Of a stretch of 64,000 nucleotides of DNA, positions 47,901-62,591 are shown in pieces. Position numbers and translations under genes: made by a program. The notes beneath the pieces are model-generated. The model was not told where the DNA came from. It saw only the letters and a program-made list of their open reading frames with translations, and ran no database searches. Position 1 is the first letter of the stretch; every line of letters starts with the position of its first letter. Origin of the DNA: Nemopilema nomurai (Eukaryota > Cnidaria > Scyphozoa > Rhizostomeae > Rhizostomatidae); the NCBI GenBank assembly GCA_003864495.1, contig ML133440.1, positions 172,665 through 236,664 on the forward strand. Reading direction: 5' to 3'.

Positions 47901-50900
47901 CAGCTGTTGATTCAGAGGCACTGGAGGGTTGGAAGAAGCGCACATGATTGTTCTTTGCATCATGTAAATAACAGTCTACATGAAAAATAACAGTTTGCGT
48001 CTTCATACAATGAATAGATTTTGCGAGTAAATATAGATAGAATCCAAGAATCCTAGATTGAAAGAAAACCTAGCATGCCCAATATGGCAAAGTCTTTCGT
48101 CAGTATAGATTGGGTGCAATTTTAGTTCTTTAAAAGGTGCTGCCCTTAAGCGGAGTTATACTTAATACGAAAGAACATTCTATGCAGAAATTCATTTTCA
48201 GGAAGAGGATTACAGAAAAACCTTCTGACAACCTCTGGCAAACAAGTTAAAGGCAGTACGCTTTTCGCTGACATCAGAAATGAGTCAAAAGAATTGATCA
48301 AACTGGCTTTTGGAACTGGTCTCAACTCGTTCTTTGCATTCTTCATACCAGTATCCACTGTGCTTATTGTTGGACACATGGGAAAGGTCTACCTTGCAGC
48401 CATTGGACTGGGCATTTCTGTGTGCAATTTGACAGGAAATTATTTGGTAACTGGAATGACATCTGTTACCGAAACCCTGTGCTCTCAAGCATATGGTGCG
48501 AAAAACTTTGAGAGATTTGGAATCGTAATACAGAGATCGGTCGTCATAACATTCGTATGCATTCTTCCAACATGTGCTCTTTGGATCAACATCGAAAAAA
48601 TCTTCTTGCTATTAGGACAAGATAAGACAGTTTCACAGTAGGCCCTTCAGTGTTTTCTTTGGTTTTCTTAGCATTTTCAGAAAAATAATTTGCAAAGCTA
48701 TCACATACAGTTTTAAACGCTTATAAAATAGTAAACCATTCAGCAAAATATTCAATTTAAGCATTAATCTTTATATTGGAAGCTTTAAGTGTCGCATGTT
48801 TCTGATTGCCTTTATTTCTATTATAGTCTCTCTATCATTGATTTAAATTGTAATGTTGATCGGTATTTACAAAACTCTCCCTCTCTTGATTTCCTTTTGC
48901 AGACTTGCAGGTAGTTTCGCAATTTGCTACATCCCCGGCTTGATGGTAAGACATTTGTCATTAACGTTCACTAAATACTGTTACTGTCAGTGCGGCTACC
49001 TTTCTCAAAATTGGTAAAATCAAGTGATGAGCATTTCTTTTTATTCCTTAATGATAAGCACGGATCTCTTCAACGATACAACACCTTTAGGCTAAAATTT
49101 CGACAATAGTCCAGATATCTGTATAATTTCTTGTAGTTTTGCTGAAGATAGTCCTCTGTTCCTACAGGTATCGATATATTTAAACACCCTCATGTTATGA
49201 TCAATTCAATCTATTATGATCAATATTGTTCAAAAACGAAGGCTTGAACCTAAAATCCTCTTCCCCTTTGCAGTTATTCATACTTTTCAGTGTGCTTACA
49301 AGGTTTCTGGCCTGTCAGGCAAGTATCTATTGGTTCTTTGACTCAATGCAATAGATAACTATAGATGACTCAGTGCTTTTCACTTTTAATGTGTCCTGGC
49401 TTGGTAAATACTTTGTAAACTTCCAATATTTTCCATTCCTGGAAGACAGGAATAAATAGCTACGAAACATGTAATGCTTCCATTTAGTTTATTGTCAATG
49501 ACCAATTCTAAGTCAGACATATTTAGTTGAATACTCTTCTCCACTAAAATGATGCTAGCCTTGTGTGTCGATAAAAGAACCTTTCTCTGCTTCACTTTTC
49601 CACAGGCTATTACTTACCCAATTATATTGGGCTCAGTTCTTGCATTTGTGGTTAATGGGGTTTTCTGCTACCTCTTCATCTACGTCTGCAATTTTGGAAT
49701 CAGGTACCATTCCATTAGCACTTATCTACTGAATTTGGGGGAATGTTTTTGGAGCCATTTTTGATTGCATTGATACATATCTACAAAATTCTCACCATTT
49801 AGAATAACTCACCACAATTGATATCCTTTAGCCACGAATATTCCAAAAAAAAGTCTTGAGTTTAACAGCATTCAGGTTTATCTCAGCGTAGAGAAAAAGA
49901 CTTATAAAGTAATGCAGCAAAGGAAAGTTTTGAATTGACCCTTCTGATCAAACTCTAACTTTACATCATGTTTGACCTTGTTTTCTTGCAGGGGTGCAGC
50001 ATTTGCTCTGAACTTGTCATACTTTGCGTTTTGCTTCTTTGTTCTCTTCGTCATTCACCAGAACAAGCTACACCATCAAACTTGGCATGGTTTGTTACTC
50101 TTTGCTCCTGGTCCATATTCCTTTGTCATTTCATCGTAATCAAAGTCGCCTTTTCTATCAAAACAGGACTTTTACCTTCCTTTAACGATGATCAAAGCCC
50201 GTTGTGACTCTTTTTCTCAAATCTTTTAGGTTGGTCTAGACAATGCCTTTTTGAGTGGAAAGAGTATATATTTCTTGGGGTTCCTGCAATTTGCATGATG
50301 ATAATGGAATGGTTTCTCATTCAGCTTGGCATATTCTTGTTAGGTAATTGTGTCGTTTAGTGTTATGTCGATCTTTGAAATACTATCAGTACTTTGAATA
50401 TTTCCATCTAAATAGAATAAAAACTTGGCCTAGGATCAAAATGTGAAGTTTTCAAGAACTCCTAGAACACAAAAAACGAATAAATCTGTTAAACGATTTA
50501 TCGAACAAGAAATTTTACATAAACAAATATCTTATCACTTCATAGATCCAATCCCTCCTTTCAATTTGATTACCAAGCAAGTTCATATATTTCCTAAGAT
50601 TTTAGCATACCATCAACACTAACAAAAGATTAAAGATGGGCTGTAACGATATTTGATCTTTTAGGAAAAGTTGGAAGAACAGAACAAGCTACTATTATTA
50701 TATCGAGTAATTTGAATGGGATGTTTTATTTCGTAAGTTCAGAGAAATTATAGTCTTTCTTGTTCAAATTTGTTGAGACATGCTTGTTGTTCAGCAACAA
50801 ACGTATCGTGGAACACGCTGCTCATTGTAATACAACCGCAACAACATGTCTCGATTTCATCGTGTTTTTCTTGTCTCTTTACAATTTTACGTAAGCTGCC

Positions 50901-51163
50901 AAATAGATTGTCTATCAGCCATGTTACCAAGATGCTTTTCTTGCATCTCTCCTTTAGAAAACAAATGCTTCATGATACATTTATGCTTCTAAAAAGATGA
51001 TCGTTCTTAAAGCTAAGTTAATAAGATTCAATTAATCCTGACAAAACTCTTGAGGTATCGTTTGGCGTTTCAATTGGCACTGCTGTCAGAGTTGGCACTT
51101 TTCTTGGAGCAGGACGCCCTGAAATAGCAAAAGTGACAATGAAGGCTAGCTTGCTGATTTCAG
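44903..51163 (+). CDS. G6: MATE/SLC47-type transporter, type A, truncated after exon 9
   Basis: Exons: 44903-44921, 48202-48637, 48903-48945, 49274-49318, 49606-49703, 49992-50089, 50230-50343, 50665-50732, 51055-51163. All are open and in phase, giving about 343 residues: the whole N-lobe plus the first helices of the C-lobe, to VRVGTFLGAGRPE and KASLLIS. After a normal exon 9 donor the intron continues as in G5 until about 51320, then switches abruptly to LINE sequence. Exons 10-16 are absent. The first exon, like that of G5, is MVRTGQ; an in-frame upstream ATG at 44819 could add 28 residues (MGEYNAIIFVV onward). Exon 2 ends with the TCALWINIEKIFLLL version. It is either a truncated pseudogene or a gene cut by a false join. 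Confidence 0.75.
45851..46005 (-). mobile_element. Segment shared with the LINE-block edge, second copy
   Basis: A duplicate of 6965-7120, carried along with the unit that contains G5 exons and the G6 start. It resembles 35640-35780. Confidence 0.4.
46739..47540. other. Single-copy segment inside G6 intron 1
   Basis: Similarity to the G1 unit ends at about 46738, the same place where the N interrupts that unit. Similarity to the G5 intron (36734 onward) begins at about 47540. The DNA between has no other copy in the window. It holds a transposase-like tail (46919-47104) and a short C/G-rich stretch (47455-47530), unusual against the AT-rich surroundings. It is probably an inserted transposon remnant that shows what lies beyond the N at 7853. 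Confidence 0.5.
46919..47104 (+). pseudogene. Possible C-terminal remnant of a hAT-like transposase
   Basis: The open stretch ends NDSVLMYIRRDIKLDFEKII, then DIYASRHSRRM, then a stop after NPFEAMK. The pattern of a short helix, basic and acidic residues, DFE(K/D)(I/V)I, then FA/YAS..KSRR, resembles the C-terminal dimerisation end of hAT-type and zinc-finger MYM-like transposase proteins. The rest of the protein is not in frame upstream, so it is a fragment at best. The assignment is by eye only. Confidence 0.3.
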
Positions 51164-51319
51164 GTAACAAGCACTGACTTTTAGCAGCAAAATTAATCAT
51201 ATTCTTTTTAAGTTGTATAAGCATTCAATAGATTTTTTCAAATGGTTATAGCTTTTTAGTATGTTTTGTTGGACAAATTTAAATTTGTCCGATGCAATGT
51301 ATACATATAATGATATCAT

Positions 51320-52300
51320 TTACTTCAAGTGCCTTGTCCTTTAAGGACGTTGACGATCGTAGACCTCCAGTTCAAACTATCTTTAGTTGTCATCAGCAAA
51401 ACCTGGCTCTCTACCTTCATCCATTTACTTAAGCTGGTAATGTAAGTAAGTCTTTGCCTTCCCCTGGCCCTTTCCCTTCGATCTCCCTAGTCACACTAAG
51501 ATGCACTAACACTTCCTTGCGCATAACATGCCCCAAAAATTCGAGTTGCCTCTTCCGGATCGCCCTCAGAAGGGTGCGCTTAGTCCCTGCCCTCTCGAGA
51601 ACCTGATCATGCGTTTTCTTCTCTATCCAAGATATTCTTAACATTCTCCTATAGAACCACATCTTTTCTCCATTGCTTGGGATATCGTCCACCACTCGCT
51701 ACCATATTTGAGGATGGATAACACATAGCAGTTCAGCACCCTAATCCTGAGTGACATGGATATCTTGTTATTTTTAAAAATACTTCCTATTCTTTCAAAT
51801 GCCTCTTTTGCCATCCCAATTGACTTTCTGATTTCAGGTTCACAAATACCATCCGATGTTATCGTACTACCAAGATAGTTAAATTTATCTACTTGCTTTG
51901 CAGGTCTGTTATCAATGACTAAATTACATTGTTTTGGTGTGTGGTCTTTGCTAATAACTATACATTCAGTCTTTTTGCAGTTTATTGACAAACCATACCC
52001 TTTACTAGTATCTACAACTTTATCTAATATTTCTTGAAGCTTTTCTTGTGATCCCGCAATAAATGCTGTGTCATCCGCATATTTTAAGTTGTTAGCATTT
52101 TTCCCCCCAACAGCTACCCCTTGAAATGGTGCTATTTTTCTGAGAATAAGACAAAGAAAGAATCCTAGGAAGAATGAGATCCTTGAACCTAGCATTCTTG
52201 GTACAACCATCAACCACCCACGAAATGGTCGTGTAAGCTTTTTCTCCCCATAGCCAAGTAGCGTAAAGATCAATAAATCTTTTTTTAGACACCATTGTCT
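51320..52300 (-). mobile_element. Degenerate LINE, second copy, at the G6 truncation point
   Basis: Near-identical to 34750-35740, including the shared frameshift before MWFYRRMLRISW. The YADD motif is intact. Its low-coordinate edge abuts G6 intron 9 directly and lacks a few bases of the GAAGAAG end seen in the other copies, so the junction lies inside the element rather than at an insertion site with flanking duplication. Confidence 0.85.
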
Positions 52301-52966
52301 GTTCATAAATAAACGTCAGAAGCTGGTCACTGGTTACTTTGTCCTACAACTCGAAAACAGGCAGTAGTTTGTGATTCATGAAAATGATTTGCGTAACAGT
52401 GGCGTACCCTGAGCGTAAGAAGAGGATTTTTACCAGATGGTTAACCATTTTGAGAATAGCGCCTCGCATCGAACTTCTAAACTTAAAATTTTTTAATAAA
52501 AATATCACATGTTTTACTATAGCCATATCGATACGTTTGTTACCAAGGGTGAAACAAAATGCTGCAAAGCCCTAAAGAATCTTCTATCCAAAGGAATTTG
52601 TCAATCAATTATTGCGTGTGAGTCAACCAGCGCATTGGTCACTCAAAAGTTGCTCCCCCCCATTTTTATCCAATTATAATTTTAAAATTCGGCAAACCCG
52701 TGAGAATTAGGTATTGGTAAATTCTATACCACACAAATTGAAAGTAAAAGATTTATTTAAATCAATAAGAGTACAATCTCTGAGCTGATTAACATTGTCA
52801 GATCTTCTATAACGATTTAATGGTCCAAATTATGATAGTATTCTGATAAACTGCATGCATGTGGAAATGGTACCCTAAAATGGCCAACCCCCTTACCTTC
52901 TATATTTGAGAATGTTTCAATAAACATTCCTCATTGAGTACCTTCGCCTGGCACCCCACCTGAAAT

Positions 52967-53551
52967 TTGAAATGCATTTATGCAATCATCTCATGCCCTT
53001 CTACCTGTATAAGCAAACAGTCAATGTCTTCTTCTACTTGTTTGAATCCATACTTTGAGGACTCCTGCTGGGATACAATTCAGCTAGGGCATGCGGATCG
53101 GCAACTCAGTAATTGGTCATGCGACTTTGCTTCCTTTTCTATGCTCTATGTTGTAAATGAAAATATGGAGCAATCACTCAACAGCATGATAGATTATTCA
53201 CTGATACAACCATCCACTTTATATTCCTGTAAGCGAGGAGGTTATGATTTTCCTTCAATACATGTTGGCCATAACTTGGTATTCGGCACGCAATATACAC
53301 TTTACGCAATTTTTAAAAGAAGTCATCCCTTACGTCCCCCCTTTCTAACAATGCTGGATCCGGCACTGGAGGTTGCGATTTTCTTACATACAAGCTGGCT
53401 ATATCTTGATATTTTACTTTACTACGGCAAAAGGGAGTGCCATATTAATGAAGACACTTTTGCAAAACTAATTTCGCCACTTTTTGATGCATTGGAATTC
53501 ATTACTGAATTTGTTCACTCCCTTCTATTCCACAAGACTGCGGAAACTTAG
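52967..53551 (+). other. Open frame of 194 codons, duplicate of 36420-36932
   Basis: The longest + strand open frame in the window. It matches 36420-36932 with scattered changes and runs 24 codons further. No recognisable domain. It lies in the duplicated LINE-flank block between G6 and G7. Possibly chance; see the copy at 36420. Confidence 0.15.
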
Positions 53552-53996
53552 TTTTTGCAGGCTGAAAAAAGTTTTGCAACCGACGCTCCTTGTGGTATGC
53601 AAACGACGGAATATGACGAAAAGCTGATAAAATTAATAGCCAGCTGTTGATTCAGAGGCACTGGAGGATTGTAAGAAGCGCACATGATTGTTCTTTGCAT
53701 CATGTAAATAACAGTCTACATGAAAAATAACAGTTTGCTTTATCATACAAAGAATAGATTTTGCGAGTAAATATAGATAGAATCCAAGAATCCTAGATTG
53801 AAAGAAGACCTAGCATAAATCTTTCTTTTACTATACCCAGAGAGTGTGACATCCCTGTTGTGTTGGAGAACCCATTGATGGTTGAATATTTCATTCGGAT
53901 GAGTGAATCCCTTGTGAGTTCAATACCATTATTTTGTCACTAAAGGCCAGAGAATATGTGAGCTACGGATTGAAGAGTCGCCAGGTACATACAGCG

Positions 53997-56900
53997 ATGG
54001 TCAGAACTGGACAAGGTATGTTTCGATACATTACATGCAACCGGGCATGTTCCTAGATGCACTTTTCGAATAAATTTGTGGGAGGCGCAAATTCAAACAG
54101 CTGTCACATTAAATAAAGGATATTCCTTGCGAAGGATATTCCTTTCAAGACCTCTCTTCGCTATCAATCTTGTTAATGGGCAAACTCCGGTAAGAAAATG
54201 TTTGGGTGTAAAATGTACGTTAACTTCCGCTGTTTCTGTTTATAAGAAGCTTGATTGGCCAAGACCAGGAAAGTCATCATCTATCTGTAGTCTACTTCTT
54301 CTTCAAGTGCCTTGTCCTTTAAGGACGTTGACGATCGTAGACCTCCAGTTCAAACTATCTTTAGTTGTCATCAGCAAAACCTGGCTCTCTACCTTCATCC
54401 ATTTACTTAAGCTGGTAATGTAAGTAAGTCTTTGCCTTCCCCTGGCCCTTTCCCTTCGATCTCCCTAGTCACACTAAGATGCACTAACACTTCCTTGCGC
54501 ATAACATGCCCCAAAAATTCGAGTTGCCTCTTCCGGATCGCCCTCAGAAGGGTGCGCTTAGTCCCTGCCCTCTCGAGAACCTGATCATGCGTTTTCTTCT
54601 CTATCCAAGATATTCTTAACATTCTCCTATAGAACCACATCTTTTCTCCATTGCTTGGGATATCGTCCACCACTCGCTACCATATTTGAGGATGGATAAC
54701 ACATAGCAGTTCAGCACCTAATCCTGAGTGACATGGATATCTTGTTATTTTTAAAAATACTTCCTATTCTTTCAAATGCCTCTTTTGCCATCCCAATTGG
54801 CTTTCTGATTTCAGGTTAACATATACCATCCGATGTTATCGTACTACCAAGATAGTTAAATTTATCTACTTGCTTTGCAGGTCTGTTATCAATGACTACA
54901 TTACATTGTTTTGGTGTGTGGTCTTTGCTAATAACTATACATTCAGTCTTTTTGCAGTTTATTGACAAACCATACTCTTTACTAGTATCTACAACTTTAT
55001 CTAATATTTCTTGAAGCTTTTCTTGTGATCCCGCAATAAATGCTGTGTCATCCGCATATTTCAAGTTGTTAGCATTTCCCCCCCCCCCAACAGCTACCCC
55101 TTGAAATGGTGCTATTTTCCTGAGAATAAGACAAAGAAAGAATCCTAGGAAGAATGAGATCCTTGAACCTAGCATTCTTGGCACAACCATCAACCACCCA
55201 CGAAATGGTCGTGTAAGCTTTTTCTCCCCATAGCCAAGTAGCGTAAAGATCAATAAATCTTTGTTTAGACCCCATTGTCTGTTCATAAATAAACGTCAGA
55301 AGCTGGTCACTGGTTACTTTGTCCTACAACTCGAAAACAAGGCAGTAGTTTGTGATTCATGAAAATGATTTGCGTAACAGTGGCGTACCCTGAGCGTAAG
55401 AAGAGGATTTTTACCAGATGGTTAACCATTTTGAGAATAGCGCCTCGCATTCCCATCATGGCCAAACAGAACATCGAACATAAAATTTTTTAATAAATAT
55501 ACCACATGTTTTACTATAGCCATATCGATACGTTTGTTACCAAGGGTGAAACAAAATGTTGCAAAGCCCTAAAGAATCTTCTATCCAAAGGAATTTGTCA
55601 ATCAATTATTGCGTGTGAGTCAACCAGCGCATTGGTCACTCAAAAGTTGCTCCCCCATTTTTATCCAATTATAATTTTAAAATTCGGCAAACCCGTGAGA
55701 ATTAGGTATTGGTAAATTCTATACCACACAAATTGAAAGTAAAAGATTTATTTAAATCAATAAGAGTACAATCTCTGAGCTGATTAACATTGTCAGATCT
55801 TCTATAACGATTTAATGGTCCAAATTATGATAGTATTCTGATAAACTGCATGCATGTGGAAATGGTACCCTAAAATGGCCAACCCCCTTACCTTCTATAT
55901 TTGAGAATGTTTCAATAAACATTCCTCATTGAGTACCTTCGCCTGGCACCCCACCTGAAATTTGAAATGCATTTATGCAATCATCTCATGCCCTTCTACC
56001 TGTATAAGCAAACAGTCAATGTCTTCTTCTACTTGTTTGAATCCATACTTTGATACTCCTGCTGGGATACAATTCAGCTAGGGCATGCGGATCGGCAACT
56101 CAGTAATTGGTCATGCGACTTTGCTTCCTTTTCTATGCTCTATGTTGTAAATGAAAATATGGAGCAATCACTCAACAGCATGATCGATTATTCACTGATA
56201 CAACCATCCACTTTATATTCCTGTAAGCCAGGAGGTTGTGATTTTCCTTACATACATGTTAGCCATAACTTGGTATTCGGCACGCAATATACACTTTACG
56301 CAATTTTTAAAAGAAGTCATTCCTTACGTCCCCCTTTCTAACAATGCTGGATCCGGCACTGGAGGTTGTGATTTTCTTACATACAAGCTGGCTATATCTT
56401 GATATGTTACTTCACTACGGCAAAAGGGAGTGCCATATTAATGATGACGCTTTTTCAATTCTAATTTCTTAATGCATTGGAATTCATTACTGAATTTGTT
56501 CACTCCATTCTATTCTAAGAGACTGCGGAAACTTAGTTCTTTCAGGCTGAAAAACGTTTTTTAACTGACGCTCCTTGTGGTATGCAAACGCGGAAGATAA
56601 CAAAAACGCAGAATAAAATGAATAGTCAGCTGTTATTCAGAGGCACTGGAGGGTTGGAAGAAGCGCACATGATTGTTCTTTGCATCATGTAAATAACAGT
56701 CTACATGAAAAATAACAGTTTGCGTCTTCATACAATGAATAGATTTTGCGAGTAAATATAGATAGAATCCAAGAATCCTAGATTGAAAGAAGACCTAGCA
56801 TGCCCAATATGGCAAAGTCTTTCGTCAGTATAGATTGGGTGCAATTTTAGTTCTTTAAAAGGTGCTGCCCTTAAGCGGAGTTATACTTAATACGAAAGAA

Positions 56901-59900
56901 CATTCTATGCAGAAATTCATTTTCAGGAAGAGGATTGCAGAAAAACCTTCTGACAACCTCTGGCAAACAAGTTAAAGGCAGTACGCTTTTCGCTGACATC
57001 AGAAATGAGTCAAAAGAATTGATCAAACTGGCTTTTGGAACTGGTCTCAACTCGTTCTTTGCATTCTTCATACCAGTATCCACTGTGCTTATTGTTGGAC
57101 ACATGGGAAAGGTCTACCTTGCAGCCATTGGACTGGGCATTTCTGTGTGCAATTTGACAGGAAATTATTTGGTAACTGGAATGACATCTGTACCGAAACC
57201 CTGTGCTCGCAAGCATATGGTGCGAAGAACTTTGAGAGATTTGGAATCATAATACAGAGATCGGTCGTCATAACATTCGTATGCATTCTTCCAACATGTG
57301 CTCTTTGGATCAACATGAAAAAATCTTCTTGCTATTAGGACAAGATAAGACAGTTTCACAGTAGGCCCTTCAATGTTTTCTTTGATTTTCTTAGCATTTT
57401 CAGAAAAATAATTTGCAAAGCTATCACATACAGTTTTAAACGCTTATAAAATAGTAAACCATTCAGCAAATATTCAATTTTAAGCATTCTTTATATTGAA
57501 GTGTCGCATGTTTCTGATTGCCTTTATTTCTATTATAGTCTCTCTATCATTGATTTAAATTGTAATGTCGCTCGGTATTTACAAAACTCTTCCTCTCTTG
57601 ATTTCCTTTTGCAGACTTGCAGGTAGTTTCGCAATTTGCTACATCCCGGCTTGATGGTAAGACATTTGTCATTAACGTCCACTAAATACTGTCACTGTCA
57701 GTGCAGCTACCTTTCTCAAAATTGGTAAAATCAAGTGATGAGCATTTCCTTCTATTTTCTATTATAATAATGGCGGATCTCTTCAACGATACAACACCTT
57801 TAGGCTAAAATTTCGACAATAGTCAGATATCTGTATAATTTTTGTAGTTTTGCTTAAGATAGTCCTCTGTTTCAAGAAGATTTTTCTTGTCTGATGCATT
57901 GTTAACCTACAGGTATCAATATTTAAACACCTCATGTTATATAATTCAATCTATATTGTTCAAAAACGAAGGCTTGAGCCTAACATCATCTTCCCCTTTG
58001 CAGTTATTCATACTTTTCAGTGTGCTTACAAGGTTTCTGGCCTGTCAGGCAAGTATCTATAGGCTTCTTTGTCTCAATGCAATAGATAACTATAGATGAC
58101 TCAGTGCTTTTCACTTTTAATGTGTCCTGGCTTGGTAATACTTTGTAAACTTCCAATATTTTCCATTCCTGGAAGACAGGAATAAATAGTTACGAAACAT
58201 GTAATGCTTCCATTTAGTTTATTGTCAATGACCAATTCTAAGTCAGACATATTTAGTCGAATACTCTTCTCCACTAAAATGATGCTACCCTTGTGTGTCG
58301 AAAAAATAAACCTTTCTCTGTTTCACTTTTCCACAGGCTATTACTTACCCAATTATATTGGGCTCAGTTCTTGCATTTGTGGTTAATGGGGTTTTCTGCT
58401 ACCTCTTTATCTACGTCTGCAATTTTGGAATCAGGTACCATTCCATTAGCACTTATCTACTGAATTCGGGGCAATGTTTTTGCAGCCATTTTTGATTGCA
58501 TTGATACATATTTAACCAAATTCTCACCATTTAGAATAACTCACCACAATTGATATCCTTTTGCCACGAATATTCCAAAAAAATAATCTTGAGTTTAACA
58601 GCATTCAGGTTTACCTCAGCGTAGAGAACAAGACAATCTTAAGAAGTAATGCAGCAAAGGAAAGTTTTGAATTGACCCTTCTGATCAAACTCTACTTTGA
58701 CATCATGTTTGACTTTCTTTTCTTGCAGGGGTGCAGCATTTGCTCTGAACTTGTCATACTTTGCGTTTTGCTTCTTTGTTCTCTTCGTCATTCACCAGAA
58801 CAAGCTACACCATCAAACTTGGCATGGTTTGTTACTCTTTGCTCCTGGTTCATATTCCTTTGCCATTTCATCGTAATCAAAGTCGTCGTTTCTATCAAAA
58901 CAGGACATTTACCTTCCTTTAACGATGATCAAAGCCCGTTGTGACCTTTTTCTCAAATCTTTTAGGTTGGTCTAGACAATGCCTTTTTGAATGGAAAGAG
59001 TATATGTTTCTTGGGTTCCTGCAATCTGCATGATGATAATGGAATGGGTTCTCATTCAGCTTGGCATATTCTTGTTAGGTAATTGCTTCGTTTACTGTTA
59101 TGTCGATCTTTGAAATACTATCAGTACTTTGAATATTTAGCTTAATGGAAAAAGAATAAAAGTTGCAACCAAGTGGCCTAGGATCAAAATGTGAATTTTC
59201 AAGAACTCCTAGAACACAAAAACAGGTAAATCTGTTAAACGATTTATCGAACAAGAAATTTTACATAAACAAATATCTTATCACTTCATAGATCCAATCC
59301 CTCTTTCAATTCGATTACCAAGCAAGTTCATATATTTCCTAAGATTTTAGCATACCATCAACACTAACAAAAGATTAAAGATGGGCTGTAACGATATTTG
59401 ATCTTTTAGGAAAAGTTGGAAGAACAGAACAAGCTACTATTATTATATCGAGTAATTTGAATGGGATGTTTTATTTCGTAAGTTCAGAGAAATTATAGTC
59501 TTTTTGTTCTAAATTTGTTGAGACATGCTTGTTGTTCAGCAACAAACGTATCGTGGAACACGCTGCTCATTGTAATACAACCGCAACAACATGTCTCGAT
59601 TTCATCGTGTTTTTCTTGTCTCTTTACAATTTTACGTAAGCTGCCAAATAGATTGTCTATCAGCCATGTTACCAAGATGCTTTTCTTGCATCTCTCCTTT
59701 AGAAAACAAATGCTTCATGATACATTTATGCTTCTAAAAAGATGATCGTTCTTAAAGCTAAGTTAATAAGATTCAATTAATCCTGACAAAACTCTTGAGG
59801 TATCGTTTGGCGTTTCAATTGGCACTGCTGTCAGAGTTGGCACTTTTCTTGGAGCAGGACGCCCTGAAATAGCAAAAGTGACAATGAAGGCTAGCTTGCT

Positions 59901-62551
59901 GATTTCAGGTAACAAGCACTGACTTTTAGCAGCAAAATTAATCATATTATTTTTAAGTTGTATAAGCATTCATAGATTTTTTCAAATGGTTATAGCTTTT
60001 TAGTAGTTTTGTTGGACACATTTAAATTTGTCCGATGCAATGTATACATATAATGATATCATTTTTCAAATTGGGAGGTTTAAATTAAGTGAGGCTAAAA
60101 TTTTATACAAGCCTCCGTGCACGGTGTTTTCGATACGATATTGTAGATTTATCAGCAATACAGCTTAGAGGCAAAAGGATTTTTATATTTCTCCTGGATT
60201 CAGAGCTGTTTCAGCCAGTTGTCTCATAAGTATGCCATATTATCTTTATCAAATTGGAATTGCGGACTTTAAATTGGAAAAAAGAAAGCAGAAGGTTTTT
60301 TCTTTTGGAAGCTGTCTCGTAGTCATATAAAAAATATGTAACCTTGTCTTTTCCCCTTTTCGACTGTTGCAGCTGCAATTACCGTGACATGTGCGTTGGC
60401 AATAATTGGAGCAAGACATGTGATTAGTCATTTGTTTACAAATGATCGGTATGCAATTATTGTACATGTTAATTTGTTTGATTTGTTTTGCGATCAATTG
60501 CTGTGCGTACAATGTAGTCTTAATGTAAAAAGTTTTAAGCTGCATTGCAAACCAGTAGGCCTATTTCTGGCTATATGCTGTCAATTTGAAATGCAAGTAT
60601 AAATTGAAGTTTTAATCGAAGCGATTCAAGTCAAAGAATCATTGTACGCTGAACTGGTGCAGACATATTTCAGGTATCATTTATGACTGATTAATTCTAA
60701 TTGATTTTTTCTAATGTCTGTTTAGCGCTGTAGCTGAATTAGAGTCAAAGGATGCCTTTGTTTTGGGTCCACAGGTGGTTTTCGATGGACTTCAGGTTGA
60801 ATTTTCCACTACTTGACTTTTTTCCCTTATATACCACCTTTCTCCCTTTCTTCCATGGTGAAGTCATCCCAAAAACACTATGTTAACCCATCTTGTTATC
60901 CAACCTTTTATTTATTATACATTAAATATTTCAAGTCTTTGTCCTATTGATGCATACCAGTATTTACAATAATTTACAAAACTGAAATATTACATTCAAC
61001 TGGCGTTTGACTTATTTCCTTCAAGCATCTGGAGATTTAAGGTTCATTTGCATTCAGTGTTAAGGATTGTTAATGCCATGTTATTGTTACGTTAATGTTA
61101 TTACGAGTAAGTTAAGGTTACCTGCTCAAAGTCTTTCTTCCATAACCCCATTTACGTGGTTAATTGCGCATAGCATTCTATTACTAAAACTGTGCACACC
61201 ATCTGTACCCGCTGTTTAAACCAACCTTTATTTCTTCCGTAGTCTCTTCTATTCCATTCGATCCGTTTATCCACATCATTTCTGCCTCTTGTTTCCGTCA
61301 GTTTTCTGCAATTCAGCCCCAAAATGTTCGCACTCTTCTTACTGCCTTCCTCTCTTAACTCCAGAATTTATTTTGTTTTCCTTTCCACAAGCAATGAAAT
61401 AAGAGAAAGATTTTACGTCTACCATACAGATTATTCAAGAGAATGTACATGCATTTGGCTGTCTTGTCATTCAGATGCGTGATCTTTTTCTACATATTGT
61501 GTTATGGATTTCTCTTTCTCCTTTTCAAATCTTAAAATCTAGTGAAAAATAAAACATTGATTGATTCACATTTTTTGTTAAATTAGAGATCCAATATTTC
61601 AATCCATAATTGATTTTCATACAATTTTAGGTAATTGAAATTGAAATTATTATACTTTGAAGGTGATTCTGATGGGGACAGCTCGAGGGATTGGTTATCA
61701 AAAATATGGCGCATTCATCAATTTCGTCGCTTTTATTTTCATTGGAGTGCCTCTTCTTCTGGTTTTATTCTACGAAGCACACATGGCTTTCTTTGGTAAC
61801 CTGGCTGGATCCATTTGTTTTCGTTTTGATATTTTCTATTGTGAGGAGACGATAACAAGCAACCAGAAGATTATTCCACGTATTATTTGTCAATTCTGTG
61901 TCCATTTCTTTCAGCTGTTCGTGTTTCAGTGTCTGCGGCTGTCTTTTGTCAAGTAAGTTGAAGTTCACAAAACTAAACTATGATGGCAGCTTATATGAAT
62001 TAAAATTATTATATTACATTGTAACAGACCATATTCTTGTCTGTCACCATTTAGTGCCATTAGCTGGTATACAACCTCTAAAATAGCAAGAGGCCTGTTT
62101 TATACATGCCAAAAGTCACAAGACAAGTCGACAATGAAGATTATTTTACTTCCTTCAGATACTTGGACTATCAATTTTGCTTTACAAATCTGACTGGACA
62201 ACACTTTCAAGTATGGTAAGCTCATAAGAAAATGATCTTCTGCTTTCTTTGTTGCATAAATAAATCTTAAAATTTAAGAGAGAGGAAAGTGCCGTGTCGA
62301 AAATGTTGTGTTCAATGATGCTCGCTGCTGCAAGTTCTTTATTTGAAAAACAATTTGGAAATCTTGGAATAAGAACGGAACTACTACAATTTTTAATTTA
62401 TAAGCTCCCATTGATTTTTATGAATTATCACTTAGGCAAAAGAGAGGGGTCGTATTTCCTTAGAAAGGAGCCTGTCCGAGATTGCAGAAGATGCTTTGAA
62501 ACTCAAAGGTAACTTTATCATTCTCAGAAATATGTTTCCAGCCCTATTTAG

Positions 62552-62591
<40 letters not shown>

